The notes beneath the pieces are model-generated. The model made no database searches. It saw only the letters and a program-made list of their open reading frames with translations, and had not been told where the DNA came from. A DNA stretch of 25,970 bases from Paracoccaceae bacterium (GTDB taxonomy: Bacteria; Pseudomonadota; Alphaproteobacteria; Rhodobacterales; Rhodobacteraceae): positions 1 through 25,970 of the forward strand of contig JALVEX010000295.1 of the NCBI GenBank assembly GCA_027030435.1, in the 5' to 3' direction. Made by a program: the position numbers and the translations under genes. Below, in pieces: positions 9,907 to 17,724 of the stretch. Each line of letters starts with the position of its first letter. Within the stretch, counting starts at the first letter, position 1.

Positions 9907-10629
9907 ATGCGAATCACATCCCTGCTCAAGGCCCGCCTGCTTGCTCCCCTCGCTCTTGCCCTCGCCATGCTGGCGGGAGCGGATGCGGGCAGGGCCGATC
10001 CTGTTGTTGTGGAGCTGTTCACCTCGCAGGGCTGTTCCTCCTGCCCGCCCGCCGATGAGCTTCTGCGCAAGCTCGCGAAGCGCGATGACGTGATCCCTCT
10101 CGCGCTGCATGTGGATTACTGGGATTACATCGGCTGGAAGGATACCTTCGGGCAGCGCAAGTTCACTGCCCGCCAGAAGGGCTATGCCCGCGCCGCCGGC
10201 AAGCGGATGGTCTATACGCCGCAGATGGTGATCGAAGGGAAGGATCACGTTGTCGGGGCGAAGCCGGGCAAGGTGATGCAACTGATCCGCCGTCATCGGG
10301 CGGTTGACAGCGGCATCGATCTCGCGGTGAAGCGCGCAGGCGATCGGGTCCGCATCACCGCGAAGGCCGAAAAGCCCCAGGATGTGCCGCTCTGGGTGCA
10401 GATCGTGCGGGTGAAGCCGGAGGCGACGGTGGAGATCCGCCGCGGCGAGAACGCGGGAAAGAAGATCACCTACAGCAATATCGTGACGGACTGGCGCCGC
10501 CTCGACCCATGGGATACGCGCAAGCCGCTCGCCATCGAGGCCAGAGCGGAGGGCGACGAGGATGTGGTGGTGATCATCCAGCGCCCCGAGTTCGGCCCGA
10601 TCCTCGCGGCGGCGAAGGCTGAGAAATAG
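9907..10629 (+). CDS. Exported DUF1223 thioredoxin-like protein
   Basis: A 240-residue secreted protein of the DUF1223 family. The signal peptide is residues 1 to about 30 (RITSLLKARLLAPLALALAM, then a likely cleavage after AGRA). The mature part opens with VVVELFTSQGCSSCPPAD, which carries a CxxC pair (Cys43, Cys46) on a thioredoxin-like first strand and helix. LHVDYWDYIGWKDTFG and YTPQMVIEGKDHVVG follow, both typical of the family. The function is not established; a periplasmic thiol or metal-related role is a reasonable guess from the CxxC. ATG 9877 is an in-frame alternative start that would add ten hydrophilic residues before the signal peptide; I prefer 9907. It is divergent from acnA and convergent with kdsD. 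Confidence 0.88.
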   Translation: MRITSLLKARLLAPLALALAMLAGADAGRADPVVVELFTSQGCSSCPPADELLRKLAKRDDVIPLALHVDYWDYIGWKDTFGQRKFTARQKGYARAAGKRMVYTPQMVIEGKDHVVGAKPGKVMQLIRRHRAVDSGIDLAVKRAGDRVRITAKAEKPQDVPLWVQIVRVKPEATVEIRRGENAGKKITYSNIVTDWRRLDPWDTRKPLAIEARAEGDEDVVVIIQRPEFGPILAAAKAEK

Positions 10630-10710
10630 GCAAAGCGGCGCATCGGGGGGGCGGCCCGTATCAGCCAAATCCGGCACCGTCAGCCAGCCACGGCCAGCAT
10701 ATGGCCCGCC

Positions 10711-11706
10711 TCAGGCCACCCCGGCCCGCAGCAGATGCAGCATGGTGATGAGCCCCTCCGGCCGCCCCTCCTGATCGAGCACGAAGGCGGCCGAGATCTT
10801 CTTCTTCTGCATCACGTTGAGCGCCTTTGCCGCGAGCCAGCCGGGCTCCAGCGAAACGGGATCGCGGGTCATGATGCTTTCGGCGCAGGTTTCGTGCATG
10901 GCCTCGCGCATGGAGGCATCGGCGCGCGCCTCGAGATAGCGGCGGATATCGCCATCGGTGATGACGCCCGCGAGCCGCCCGTCGGCGCCGGTGATGCCGG
11001 TGATACCGTAATTGCCGTGCGAGAGCGCGCCGATCACCGCGATCACCGGCGCATCGGGGGTAACGAGGGGCAGATCATCGCCCGTCACCATGATCTCGCG
11101 CAGCGCGGTGAGCGAGGCGCCGAGCTTGCCGCCCGGATGAAAATCGCGGAAGGCGGTTTCATCGAAATCGCGCGCTTCCAGAAGCGCGATCGCAAGCGCG
11201 TCACCCAGCACGAGTTGCAGCATGGTCGAGGTGGTGGGGGCCAGATTCATCGGGCAGGCCTCGCGCACGCGCGGCAGCGCAAGCGTGATGTCGGCGCTTT
11301 TTGCGAGCCGGCTATCGGCGCGCCCCGTCATCACGATCAGCGGGATCGCGAAGCGGCGCGTATAGGCGGCGATGTCGGAAAGTTCGCGCGTCTCGCCCGA
11401 CCACGAGAGCATCAGCACCACATCCTCGCGCCGGATCATGCCGAGATCGCCATGGCTCGCCTCGGCCGGATGCACGAAGAAGGCGGGCGTGCCGGTGGAG
11501 GCGAAGGTGGCGGCGAGCTTGGCGCCGATATGGCCGCTCTTGCCGAGCCCGGTGACGATGAGCCGCCCCTTCATGGCAAGGATCCTCGCGGCCGCTTCCC
11601 CGAGCGCCTCGGCAAGCGGGCCTGCTTCAAGCGCGGCTTCCAGCGCCTTCAGGCCTTCCTTGTTGATCGAAAGCGATTTTCTGGCTGATTCCAATGCGTT
11701 CTTCAT
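10711..11706 (-). CDS. kdsD: D-arabinose 5-phosphate isomerase (KdsD/KpsF/GutQ family)
   Basis: Converts ribulose 5-phosphate to arabinose 5-phosphate, the first committed step to Kdo. The 331-residue protein has an N-terminal SIS sugar-isomerase domain with GLGKSGHIGAKLAATFASTG and HPAEASHGDLGMI, then the HPGGKLGASL linker typical of the family. Two CBS domains follow (about residues 205-331), containing GVITDGDIRRYLEA and AFVLDQEGRPEGLITMLHLL. It starts 6 bp after the kdsA stop, so it is the last gene of a kdsB-kdsA-kdsD operon. Being beside kdsA and kdsB makes the Kdo role much more likely than gluconate or sorbitol metabolism (GutQ). A capsule-specific KpsF role is not excluded. Confidence 0.92.
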   Translation of the reverse strand: MKNALESARKSLSINKEGLKALEAALEAGPLAEALGEAAARILAMKGRLIVTGLGKSGHIGAKLAATFASTGTPAFFVHPAEASHGDLGMIRREDVVLMLSWSGETRELSDIAAYTRRFAIPLIVMTGRADSRLAKSADITLALPRVREACPMNLAPTTSTMLQLVLGDALAIALLEARDFDETAFRDFHPGGKLGASLTALREIMVTGDDLPLVTPDAPVIAVIGALSHGNYGITGITGADGRLAGVITDGDIRRYLEARADASMREAMHETCAESIMTRDPVSLEPGWLAAKALNVMQKKKISAAFVLDQEGRPEGLITMLHLLRAGVA

Positions 11707-11712
11707 GGTTCC

Positions 11713-12534
11713 TCATCCGGCCTTGGCGATGCCGTCCAGCCGCTTCAGCATGGCAAGAAGGGCCGGCATTTCGCCAAGCGGCACCATGTTGGGGCCGTCC
11801 GAGGGCGAGCGCTCGGGCGCCTCGTGGGTTTCGAGGAACACCGCCGCGCAGCCCACCGCCACCGCCGCACGCGCCAGCGGCGCCACGAATTCGCGCTGCC
11901 CGCCCGAGGCCGTTCCGAGCCCGCCGGGAAGCTGCACCGAATGGGTGGCGTCAAACACCACCGGGCAGCCGCCCGAAGCCATGATCGGCAGGGCGCGCAT
12001 GTCATTGACAAGCATGTTGTAGCCAAATGACGTGCCCCGCTCGGTGAGCAGAATGCGCTTGTTGCCTGTGCTCTCGATCTTGTCCACCACGTTCTGCATG
12101 TCCCATGGCGCGAGGAACTGCCCCTTCTTCACGTTGACGGCCGCGCCCGTCTGCCCGGCGGCGATGAGAAGATCCGTCTGGCGGCAGAGGAAGGCGGGGA
12201 TCTGCAGCACGTCCACCACCTCGGCCACCGGGGCGCATTGCTGGGGAAGGTGGACATCCGTCAGCACCGGGCAGCCGATCTCGTGGCGCACCGCGGCGAG
12301 GATCTCGAGCCCCGCTTCGAGCCCCACGCCGCGCTTGCCCGCAAGCGAGGAGCGGTTGGCCTTGTCGAAACTGGCCTTGAAGATGAAGGGGATGTCGAGC
12401 GTGGCGCAGGTTTCGGCGAGGCGTGCGGCCAGCATCAGCGCATGATCGCGGCTCTCGAGCTGGCAGGGGCCGGAAATCAGCGTGAAGGGCAGGGCGTTGG
12501 ATACGGCGATCGGGCCGATGGCGACGGTCTTCAT
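11713..12534 (-). CDS. kdsA: Kdo-8-phosphate synthase
   Basis: Condenses phosphoenolpyruvate with arabinose 5-phosphate to Kdo 8-phosphate in the cytoplasm. The 273-residue protein has the PEP/A5P site segments SGPCQLESRD (residues 21-30), FKASFDKANRSS and the C-terminal FDATHSVQLPGG. The Cys in SGPC (Cys24) is the position that separates metal-dependent synthases such as that of Aquifex (Cys) from the metal-free E. coli type (Asn), so this enzyme is probably metal-dependent. The start overlaps the kdsB stop as ATGA, and kdsD follows after 6 bp. The phosphatase gene kdsC is not in this window. Confidence 0.96.
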   Translation of the reverse strand: MKTVAIGPIAVSNALPFTLISGPCQLESRDHALMLAARLAETCATLDIPFIFKASFDKANRSSLAGKRGVGLEAGLEILAAVRHEIGCPVLTDVHLPQQCAPVAEVVDVLQIPAFLCRQTDLLIAAGQTGAAVNVKKGQFLAPWDMQNVVDKIESTGNKRILLTERGTSFGYNMLVNDMRALPIMASGGCPVVFDATHSVQLPGGLGTASGGQREFVAPLARAAVAVGCAAVFLETHEAPERSPSDGPNMVPLGEMPALLAMLKRLDGIAKAG

Positions 12535-13349
12535 TCGATTCCCCTTTCGCGAAGGATGGCTTCGATGATCTCGATGTCGGACGGGTTGTTGAGCTCCCAG
12601 AATTCCGCGCCGCGCGCCTCCACCTCGACGCAGCGCAGCGGAATGCCGTATTCGAGAAAGCGCAGCTGCTCGAGCCCCTCGAGGCGCTCGTAGGTGCCCT
12701 GGGGCAGTTCCATGTAGCGCAGCAGCGCGCCCGGCGTATAGGCATAGACGCCCACGTGATGCAGCACCGGCGTGCGCTCCTCCTCACCGTAGGAACGCGG
12801 CGTAAACGGCAGGACTTCCTTGGAAAAATAGATCGCGTTGCCGGCATGATCGACAAGCGCCGTGGTGCCGCCCACCCGGCCCCGGCGGCGATCCTCGCGA
12901 AGCTTCTCCAGATGCCGGCCCGACGTGGCGAGCACCGGGGTCGCCACCGCAACCTCAGCATCGGCGTTCATCGCCGCTATGAGATCCTCCACATACCAGG
13001 AAGGCGTGAGCGGCGCGTCGCCCTGGAGATTGACGACGATCCGCGGCACTTCCCGAAGCAGCCCCACCGCTTCGGCGCAGCGCTCCGTGCCGTTGCGGCA
13101 ATCGGGGCTCGTCATCAGCACATCGGCGCCGAAGCCTTCCGCCGCCGCGCGGATGCGCGCGTCATCCGTCACCACGTAAACCGCGTCCACCCCTTTTACC
13201 GCGCGAGCCGCCTCCCAGCTGCGCCGGATCAGGCTTTTCGCCTCCCCCCCCGCCCCGCGCAGTTCGGCCAGCGGCTTGCCGGGAAAGCGCGCGGAGGCGA
13301 ACCGCGCCGGGATGAAGATGATCGCTCCTGAACCGCTCCTGCGGGGCAT
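12531..13349 (-). CDS. kdsB: CMP-Kdo synthetase (3-deoxy-manno-octulosonate cytidylyltransferase)
   Basis: Activates Kdo with CTP to CMP-Kdo, the donor for lipid A or capsule glycosylation. The 272-residue protein opens with the nucleotide-binding motif IPARFASARFPGKPLAEL (residues 12-29). NGTERCAEAVGLL, VVNLQGDAPLTP and VYAYTPGALLRYMELPQGTYERLEGLEQLR follow in the order expected for KdsB/KpsU. I start at ATG 13349, with GAGG about nine bases upstream; the frame is open much further upstream but without family resemblance. It is the first gene of the kdsB-kdsA-kdsD operon. Its promoter should lie in 13350-13569, where I find no clear consensus. Confidence 0.95.
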   Translation of the reverse strand: MPRRSGSGAIIFIPARFASARFPGKPLAELRGAGGEAKSLIRRSWEAARAVKGVDAVYVVTDDARIRAAAEGFGADVLMTSPDCRNGTERCAEAVGLLREVPRIVVNLQGDAPLTPSWYVEDLIAAMNADAEVAVATPVLATSGRHLEKLREDRRRGRVGGTTALVDHAGNAIYFSKEVLPFTPRSYGEEERTPVLHHVGVYAYTPGALLRYMELPQGTYERLEGLEQLRFLEYGIPLRCVEVEARGAEFWELNNPSDIEIIEAILRERGIE

Positions 13350-13473
13350 GCTGAAGGCCTCACTGCCTGTTGATCGCTGGCCCTGTGGGTAACGGATAAC
13401 AGAGAGGCGATAAACCCGTAATTTGCCCGCAATGGCCCCTCCGGCCCGCTCTACCCGCGCCTTGGCCTCATCA

Positions 13474-13502
13474 CTGGTCCTGCAAATATCCCCGCCGGAG
13501 GC
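13474..13502. repeat. Candidate dispersed intergenic motif
   Basis: The minus strand reads GCCTCCGGCGGGGATATTTG followed by CAGGACCAG. From memory, motifs of the form CCTCCGGCGGG(G/A)(A/G)TATTT are very frequent between genes in Rhodobacterales. The nine-base core GCCGGAGGC (plus strand 13494-13502) also occurs in each unit of the 25-bp tandem repeat at 6467-6560. Whether it is a repeat in this genome cannot be shown from one window. Confidence 0.45.
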
Positions 13503-13569
13503 ATCCCGCGCGCGCCACAGGAGCCGGCGCAGGGCAGGGGTGCTGCCCGATCCGTGGCGAACAGGCATG

Positions 13570-13592
13570 AAAAAAGGCGCCCGAAGGCGCCC
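13570..13592 (-). terminator. Intrinsic terminator of the DUF882 peptidase gene
   Basis: On the minus strand a perfect six-base stem GGCGCC-TTCG-GGCGCC (13591-13576), with a UUCG tetraloop, is followed by TTTTTT (13575-13570). It lies about 45 bp after the stop of the peptidase gene and is a textbook rho-independent terminator. Confidence 0.9.
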
Positions 13593-13637
13593 CTTTGCGG
13601 TCCCGTGCCCCATCCTCTGTTGGGGACGGGAGGCGTT

Positions 13638-14207
13638 TCAGCTGCCCCAGGTGCGCACCTGGCCGCAATCCATATGCACGAAATTCGAGCGGGTATATTT
13701 GCCCACACCACCGGCACGGCAGGCCATGGCGGCGCGGTAGATCTGGTTCACGCTGCGGCTCTTGAGGCGCACGTCATTGGCCTCGCCCTTCATGTGCAGC
13801 GAATTCTTCGCCACCCGGCGCGAGCGCGCGCGCAGCATGGCGTTGGTGCGCGGCGTGCGGTAGCCCGAAAGCAGCATGTAGGGTTCCGTCACGTCGAGAA
13901 GCGCATGGGTGGCGGCGATGATGTCAAGCGTGCGGGTGTCCATCACCTTGACCGCATCCTCGCGCCAGTCGCGCATGAAATAGTTGATCTCCTTCAGCGC
14001 CTCGGGGATGTATTCGCCCTCGATCCAGTAGATCGTGTCGATGCTTTCGCCGGTGCGCCCGGAATACATGCGCAGGCGGCGGATATCCCCGGCCCCGCGC
14101 AGGAAGCCCGCGGCCTTCGAATATGTCGGCGCGGCCACCAGCGTCGTTGCTGCAAACGCGCCCAGCAAGCCACGGCGTGTGATGTTCGATGTCTTTTGGG
14201 TTGTCAT
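13638..14207 (-). CDS. DUF882/MepK-type murein peptidase, Tat signal
   Basis: A 189-residue exported protein of the DUF882 (YcbK/MepK, peptidase M15-like) family. The N-terminus is a twin-arginine signal (NITRRGLLGAFAATTLVAAP, Arg11-Arg12). The zinc site is complete: HxxGxAxD as HMKGEAND (His138 and Asp145) and a third ligand in FVHMD (His178). The family also shows LLSGYRTPRTNAML. E. coli MepK cleaves meso-DAP cross-links, including the 3-3 links made by L,D-transpeptidases. This copy is divergent from an L,D-transpeptidase gene, which supports a peptidoglycan role. It ends in a strong intrinsic terminator. Confidence 0.92.
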   Translation of the reverse strand: MTTQKTSNITRRGLLGAFAATTLVAAPTYSKAAGFLRGAGDIRRLRMYSGRTGESIDTIYWIEGEYIPEALKEINYFMRDWREDAVKVMDTRTLDIIAATHALLDVTEPYMLLSGYRTPRTNAMLRARSRRVAKNSLHMKGEANDVRLKSRSVNQIYRAAMACRAGGVGKYTRSNFVHMDCGQVRTWGS

Positions 14208-14574
14208 TTTCTTCGCCTGTCCCGTAAGCCCTCCGGCCGCCCTTCTCGGTGCGGTCCGCTCATCATCTCCCCAGATGCAGAAATCTTATGGCACAAGCCG
14301 ATTCGCTCTCCAAGATGCAAATTGTTGCAGAAGCGTGAACAGTCGCATATCGGCAGGATTTTGCTCAAGGGGGCGATCTGCCCTGGCGGCTTTCATTTCG
14401 CCGCGCGCTGTTGCGGAAGGGTAACAGGGCGGATCAGAAGCGCGCGCGCACCATCCGATGATGCAAAAGTGAATGGACAGCGCGGCCGTGAGCGGGGATG
14501 ACTGGCGCGAGAGAAAACAAGTGATAGATGCTGGATTTGCAACGGCACCGGATTTTCATGAGGGGTTCACTGGT
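14208..14574. other. Divergent promoter region between the peptidase and transpeptidase genes
   Basis: A 367-bp gap between two divergent peptidoglycan genes. A weak plus-strand promoter candidate is TTGTTG followed 17 bases later by GCATAT (about 14323-14351). No ORF or terminator stands out. The frame of the transpeptidase gene stays open to 14473, but the upstream codons show no resemblance to the family. Confidence 0.5.
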
Positions 14575-16284
14575 ATGGACATGACGGCACCGAACAACAA
14601 GCAAAACGCACGGCGCAGGATCGAAGCCGGGCTTCAGGCGCGGATGCAGGAAGCCATGCGGGCGGTCCGTGCGGCGGTGGCCGCAGGCGGCCTTTCCCTG
14701 GTTGCGGCCCTGTTCGTCTGTCTGGCCGTCTTCGGCGTGACGGGGGCGGCGACGGCTGGCGAAGTCCGGGTCGGCGCCTTCGAGCAGGCGGTGGCGGCGG
14801 AAGCGGCGAAGGATCCGGCGCTGGCCACCTTCTACCGTGAAAACGCCTACAAGGGGATCTGGACGGGCCGCGGCGGCAAGGATGCCTCCCGCCGGCGCGC
14901 CTTTCTCGCGGCGCTCGGGCGGGCCGGAGATCACGGTCTGCCCGTCGGCCGCTATGATCCGGCGCGCATCAAGGCGGCGCTGAAGGCCGCGCGAACGCCC
15001 GCCCAGAGGGGGAAGCTCGATGTGCAGCTCAGCCGCATCTTCCTGCAATATGCGCAGGATCTGCAGAGCGGCGCGCTCGAGCCGCGGCGCATCGATCCCG
15101 GCATCGTGCGCAAACCCCCGCGCCGCGATCGCCTGGCGCTGCTCAAGGGCTTCGTGCGCCATTCTCCCAAGGCCTTCCTGAAGGCGCTGGCGCCGAAATC
15201 GCCGGAATATCAGCGCCTGCTGAAGGCCAAGCTGCAGCTGGAAAAGAGGATCGCGAAGGGCGGGTGGGGCGCGCCGGTGGCGGCGAAAGCCCTCAAGCCC
15301 GGCCAGAGCGGGCCGCAGGTGGCGGCCCTGGCGCGGCGCCTTGCCGCCATGGGCTACCTGCGCCGGAGCAATGCGCAAAGCTATGACGCGAAGCTACAGA
15401 AGGCGGTGCAGCTCTTCCAGTACGAGCACGGGCTTCCCGCCACCGGCGTGGCCGACAAGGCCACCATCGCCGAGATCAACCGCCCCGCCAGCGAGCGCCT
15501 GAAACAGATCATCGTGGCGATGGAGCGCGAGCGCTGGCTGAATTTCCCGCGCGGCAAACGCCATATCATCGTCAACATCACCGATTTCACGGCGAAGATC
15601 ATCGACAACGGCAAGGTCACCTTCTCCACCCGCGCCGTGGTGGGCGCCGACAAGGAGGATCGCCGCACGCCGGAATTTTCCGATCTGATGGAATTCATGA
15701 TCGTCAATCCCACCTGGAACGTGCCGCGTTCGATCGCGGTGAAGGAATATCTGCCGCTCCTGAAGCGCAACCCGAATGCGGTGCGCCATCTGCAGCTGGT
15801 GGATGGGCGCGGGCGCAAGGTGGGGCGCAGCGGGATCGATTTCTCGCAGTTCGACGAAAACACCTTCCCCTTCGATCTCAAGCAGCCGCCGAGCCGGGGC
15901 AATGCGCTGGGGCTGGTGAAGTTCATGTTCCCGAACCCCTACAACATCTACCTGCATGACACCCCGGCGAAGAAGCTCTTCCGATACAACAGCCGCGCCT
16001 ACAGCCACGGCTGCATCCGCCTGCAACAGCCCTTCGATTTCGCCTATGCGCTGCTGAAGCCGCAGATGAAGAACCCGGAAGATTATTTCCAGAAGGTGCT
16101 GGCCACGGGGCGCGAAACGCAGATCAATCTGAAGCAGCCGGTGCCGGTCCATCTGATCTACCGCACCGCCTTCACCACTCCCAAGGGGCGGGTGCATTAC
16201 CGGCGCGATGTCTACGGGCGGGATGCGAAGATTTTCCGCGCGCTCCAGAAGGCCGGGGTGGTCATCCGCGGTGTTCGCAGCTAA
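14575..16284 (+). CDS. L,D-transpeptidase of the LdtD/YcbB type
   Basis: A 569-residue murein L,D-transpeptidase that forms 3-3 cross-links in the periplasm. An N-terminal membrane anchor or signal (about residues 35-60) is followed by the YcbB scaffold domain (AYKGIWTGRGGKDASRRRAF and following). A peptidoglycan-binding domain lies at about 240-300 (LKPGQSGPQVAALARRL...AVQLFQYEHGLPATG). The YkuD catalytic domain runs from about residue 329 with HDTP and the catalytic SHGCIRL (His478, Cys480). I chose ATG 14575, with AGGGG ten bases upstream; ATG 14581 is also possible. lpxD starts 53 bp after its stop with no strong terminator between, so read-through is possible. Confidence 0.95.
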   Translation: MDMTAPNNKQNARRRIEAGLQARMQEAMRAVRAAVAAGGLSLVAALFVCLAVFGVTGAATAGEVRVGAFEQAVAAEAAKDPALATFYRENAYKGIWTGRGGKDASRRRAFLAALGRAGDHGLPVGRYDPARIKAALKAARTPAQRGKLDVQLSRIFLQYAQDLQSGALEPRRIDPGIVRKPPRRDRLALLKGFVRHSPKAFLKALAPKSPEYQRLLKAKLQLEKRIAKGGWGAPVAAKALKPGQSGPQVAALARRLAAMGYLRRSNAQSYDAKLQKAVQLFQYEHGLPATGVADKATIAEINRPASERLKQIIVAMERERWLNFPRGKRHIIVNITDFTAKIIDNGKVTFSTRAVVGADKEDRRTPEFSDLMEFMIVNPTWNVPRSIAVKEYLPLLKRNPNAVRHLQLVDGRGRKVGRSGIDFSQFDENTFPFDLKQPPSRGNALGLVKFMFPNPYNIYLHDTPAKKLFRYNSRAYSHGCIRLQQPFDFAYALLKPQMKNPEDYFQKVLATGRETQINLKQPVPVHLIYRTAFTTPKGRVHYRRDVYGRDAKIFRALQKAGVVIRGVRS

Positions 16285-16337
16285 ACCTTCTGCCGAAGCG
16301 GCCCCTTCGGAGGCCGGCCAACCGGCATGAGGGAAAG

Positions 16338-17429
16338 ATGAGCCACAGCATCGCCGAAATCGCCGCCGCGCTCGGGGGCGAGGCGCATGGCAATACCGAA
16401 ATCGGGGTAAGGGGCGCGGCCGAGCCGGCCACCGCCGGGCCGGAGGATCTGGCGCTTGCCATGAGCGAAAAATACGGCGAGGGGCTGGCAGAGGGCCGCG
16501 CGCGCGCTGCCATTCTCTGGCCCGGCGCCGACTGGCGGGCGCTCGGGCTCGAGGCGGCGATCTACGTGCCGCGCCCGCGCTATGCGATGGCGGGGCTGAC
16601 GAAGCTTCTCGATCCCGGCCCCGGGATCGCTCCGGGCATCCATCCGGGCGCCATCATCGATGAAAGCGCCGAAATCGGCGAGGGGGCGGCGATCGGGCCT
16701 TTCGTGGTGATCGGGGCGCGCGCGCGCATCGGCACCGGCGCGCGCATCGGCCCCCATGTCTCGATCGGCGAGGGCGCGGCGATCGGCGCCGATGCGCTGC
16801 TCCATGCCGGGGTGCGGATCGGGGCGCGGGTGGTGATCGGCGATCGCTTCATCGCCCAGCCCGGCGCGGTGGTGGGGGCGGATGGCTTCTCCTTCGTCAC
16901 CCCCGAGAAATCGGCGGTGGAGCAGGTGCGCGAGAGCCTCGGGCGCGCGGTTGAGGCGGGCGATCAGAGCTGGACGCGCATCCATTCCCTCGGCGCCGTC
17001 GAGATCGGCGACGATGTGGAGATCGGCGCCAACACGGCGATCGACCGCGGCACGATCCGCAGCACCCGCATCGGGCGCGGCACCAAGCTCGACAACCTCG
17101 TGCACATCGGCCACAATGTCGAGATCGGGGAGGATTGCCTCCTGTGCGGGCAGGTGGGGATCGCCGGCTCCTCGCGCATCGGCAATCGCGTGGTGATGGC
17201 CGGACAATGCGGGGTGAGCGACAACATCTTCGTCGGTGATGACGTGGTGGCCGGCGGCGCCACCAAGATCTTCACCAACGCGCCGGCCGGCCGGGTGCTG
17301 CTCGGCGCGCCGGCGGTGAGGATGGAAACCCAGATCGAGATCCAGAAGGCCTGGCGGCGCCTGCCGCGGATGATGAAGCAGTTTGCCGAATTGCAGAAAG
17401 CTGTTTCAAAGCTGGCCGGGAAGGAATAG
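16338..17429 (+). CDS. lpxD: UDP-3-O-acylglucosamine N-acyltransferase
   Basis: Adds the second 3-hydroxyacyl chain to UDP-3-O-acylglucosamine in lipid A synthesis, using acyl-ACP. The 363-residue protein has the LpxD N-terminal uridine-binding domain (residues 1 to about 95), then a left-handed beta-helix of many hexapeptide repeats (IGEGAAIGPFVVIGARARIG and following). The catalytic His is His259 in HIGHNVEIGE. A C-terminal helix (residues about 335-360) is also typical. GAGGGAAAG directly precedes the ATG. It is followed after 28 bp by an acyl carrier protein gene and then a ketosynthase, which suggests a local supply of the acyl chain. Confidence 0.97.
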   Translation: MSHSIAEIAAALGGEAHGNTEIGVRGAAEPATAGPEDLALAMSEKYGEGLAEGRARAAILWPGADWRALGLEAAIYVPRPRYAMAGLTKLLDPGPGIAPGIHPGAIIDESAEIGEGAAIGPFVVIGARARIGTGARIGPHVSIGEGAAIGADALLHAGVRIGARVVIGDRFIAQPGAVVGADGFSFVTPEKSAVEQVRESLGRAVEAGDQSWTRIHSLGAVEIGDDVEIGANTAIDRGTIRSTRIGRGTKLDNLVHIGHNVEIGEDCLLCGQVGIAGSSRIGNRVVMAGQCGVSDNIFVGDDVVAGGATKIFTNAPAGRVLLGAPAVRMETQIEIQKAWRRLPRMMKQFAELQKAVSKLAGKE

Positions 17430-17457
17430 TTTTCTTGCCAGCAGGGGACAGTGAACC

Positions 17458-17724
17458 ATGGCGCAAGAGGTGGAAGCGAAGGTAAGGGCGATCATCGCCG
17501 AGCAGGCCGGGTGCGATCCGGCCGAGGTCACGCCCGATTCCAGCCCCGAGAGCCTCGGGATGGACAGCATGGCGCTTGTCGAAACGGTGTTCGCCATCGA
17601 GGAGGCCTTCGATATCGAGGTGCCCTTCAATGCCAACACCCCCGAAGAGGGCGGGTTCGATATCACGAGCGTGGGGGCGATCATCCGGGCGGTCGAGGAT
17701 CTGGTGCGCGAAAGGGCCGCATGA
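17458..17724 (+). CDS. Specialised acyl carrier protein
   Basis: An 88-residue acyl carrier protein. The phosphopantetheine attachment site is Ser37 in GMDSMALVE, preceded by the acidic helix region. The following helix (FAIEEAFDIEVPF) is typical of ACPs. It differs from housekeeping AcpP, whose site reads DSLDTVE and which is normally beside fabG and fabF. It lies between lpxD and a FabF-like gene and overlaps the latter (ATGA), so it probably carries a dedicated acyl chain, perhaps for lipid A as AcpXL does in rhizobia. That is inference. The start has AGGGGA about nine bases upstream. Confidence 0.9.
   Translation: MAQEVEAKVRAIIAEQAGCDPAEVTPDSSPESLGMDSMALVETVFAIEEAFDIEVPFNANTPEEGGFDITSVGAIIRAVEDLVRERAA

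Noticed and set aside
13350..13613. Extended KdsB N-terminus
   Set aside because: The extra 88 residues are Arg/Gly-rich, cross the terminator at 13570-13592 and precede the conserved IPARF motif.
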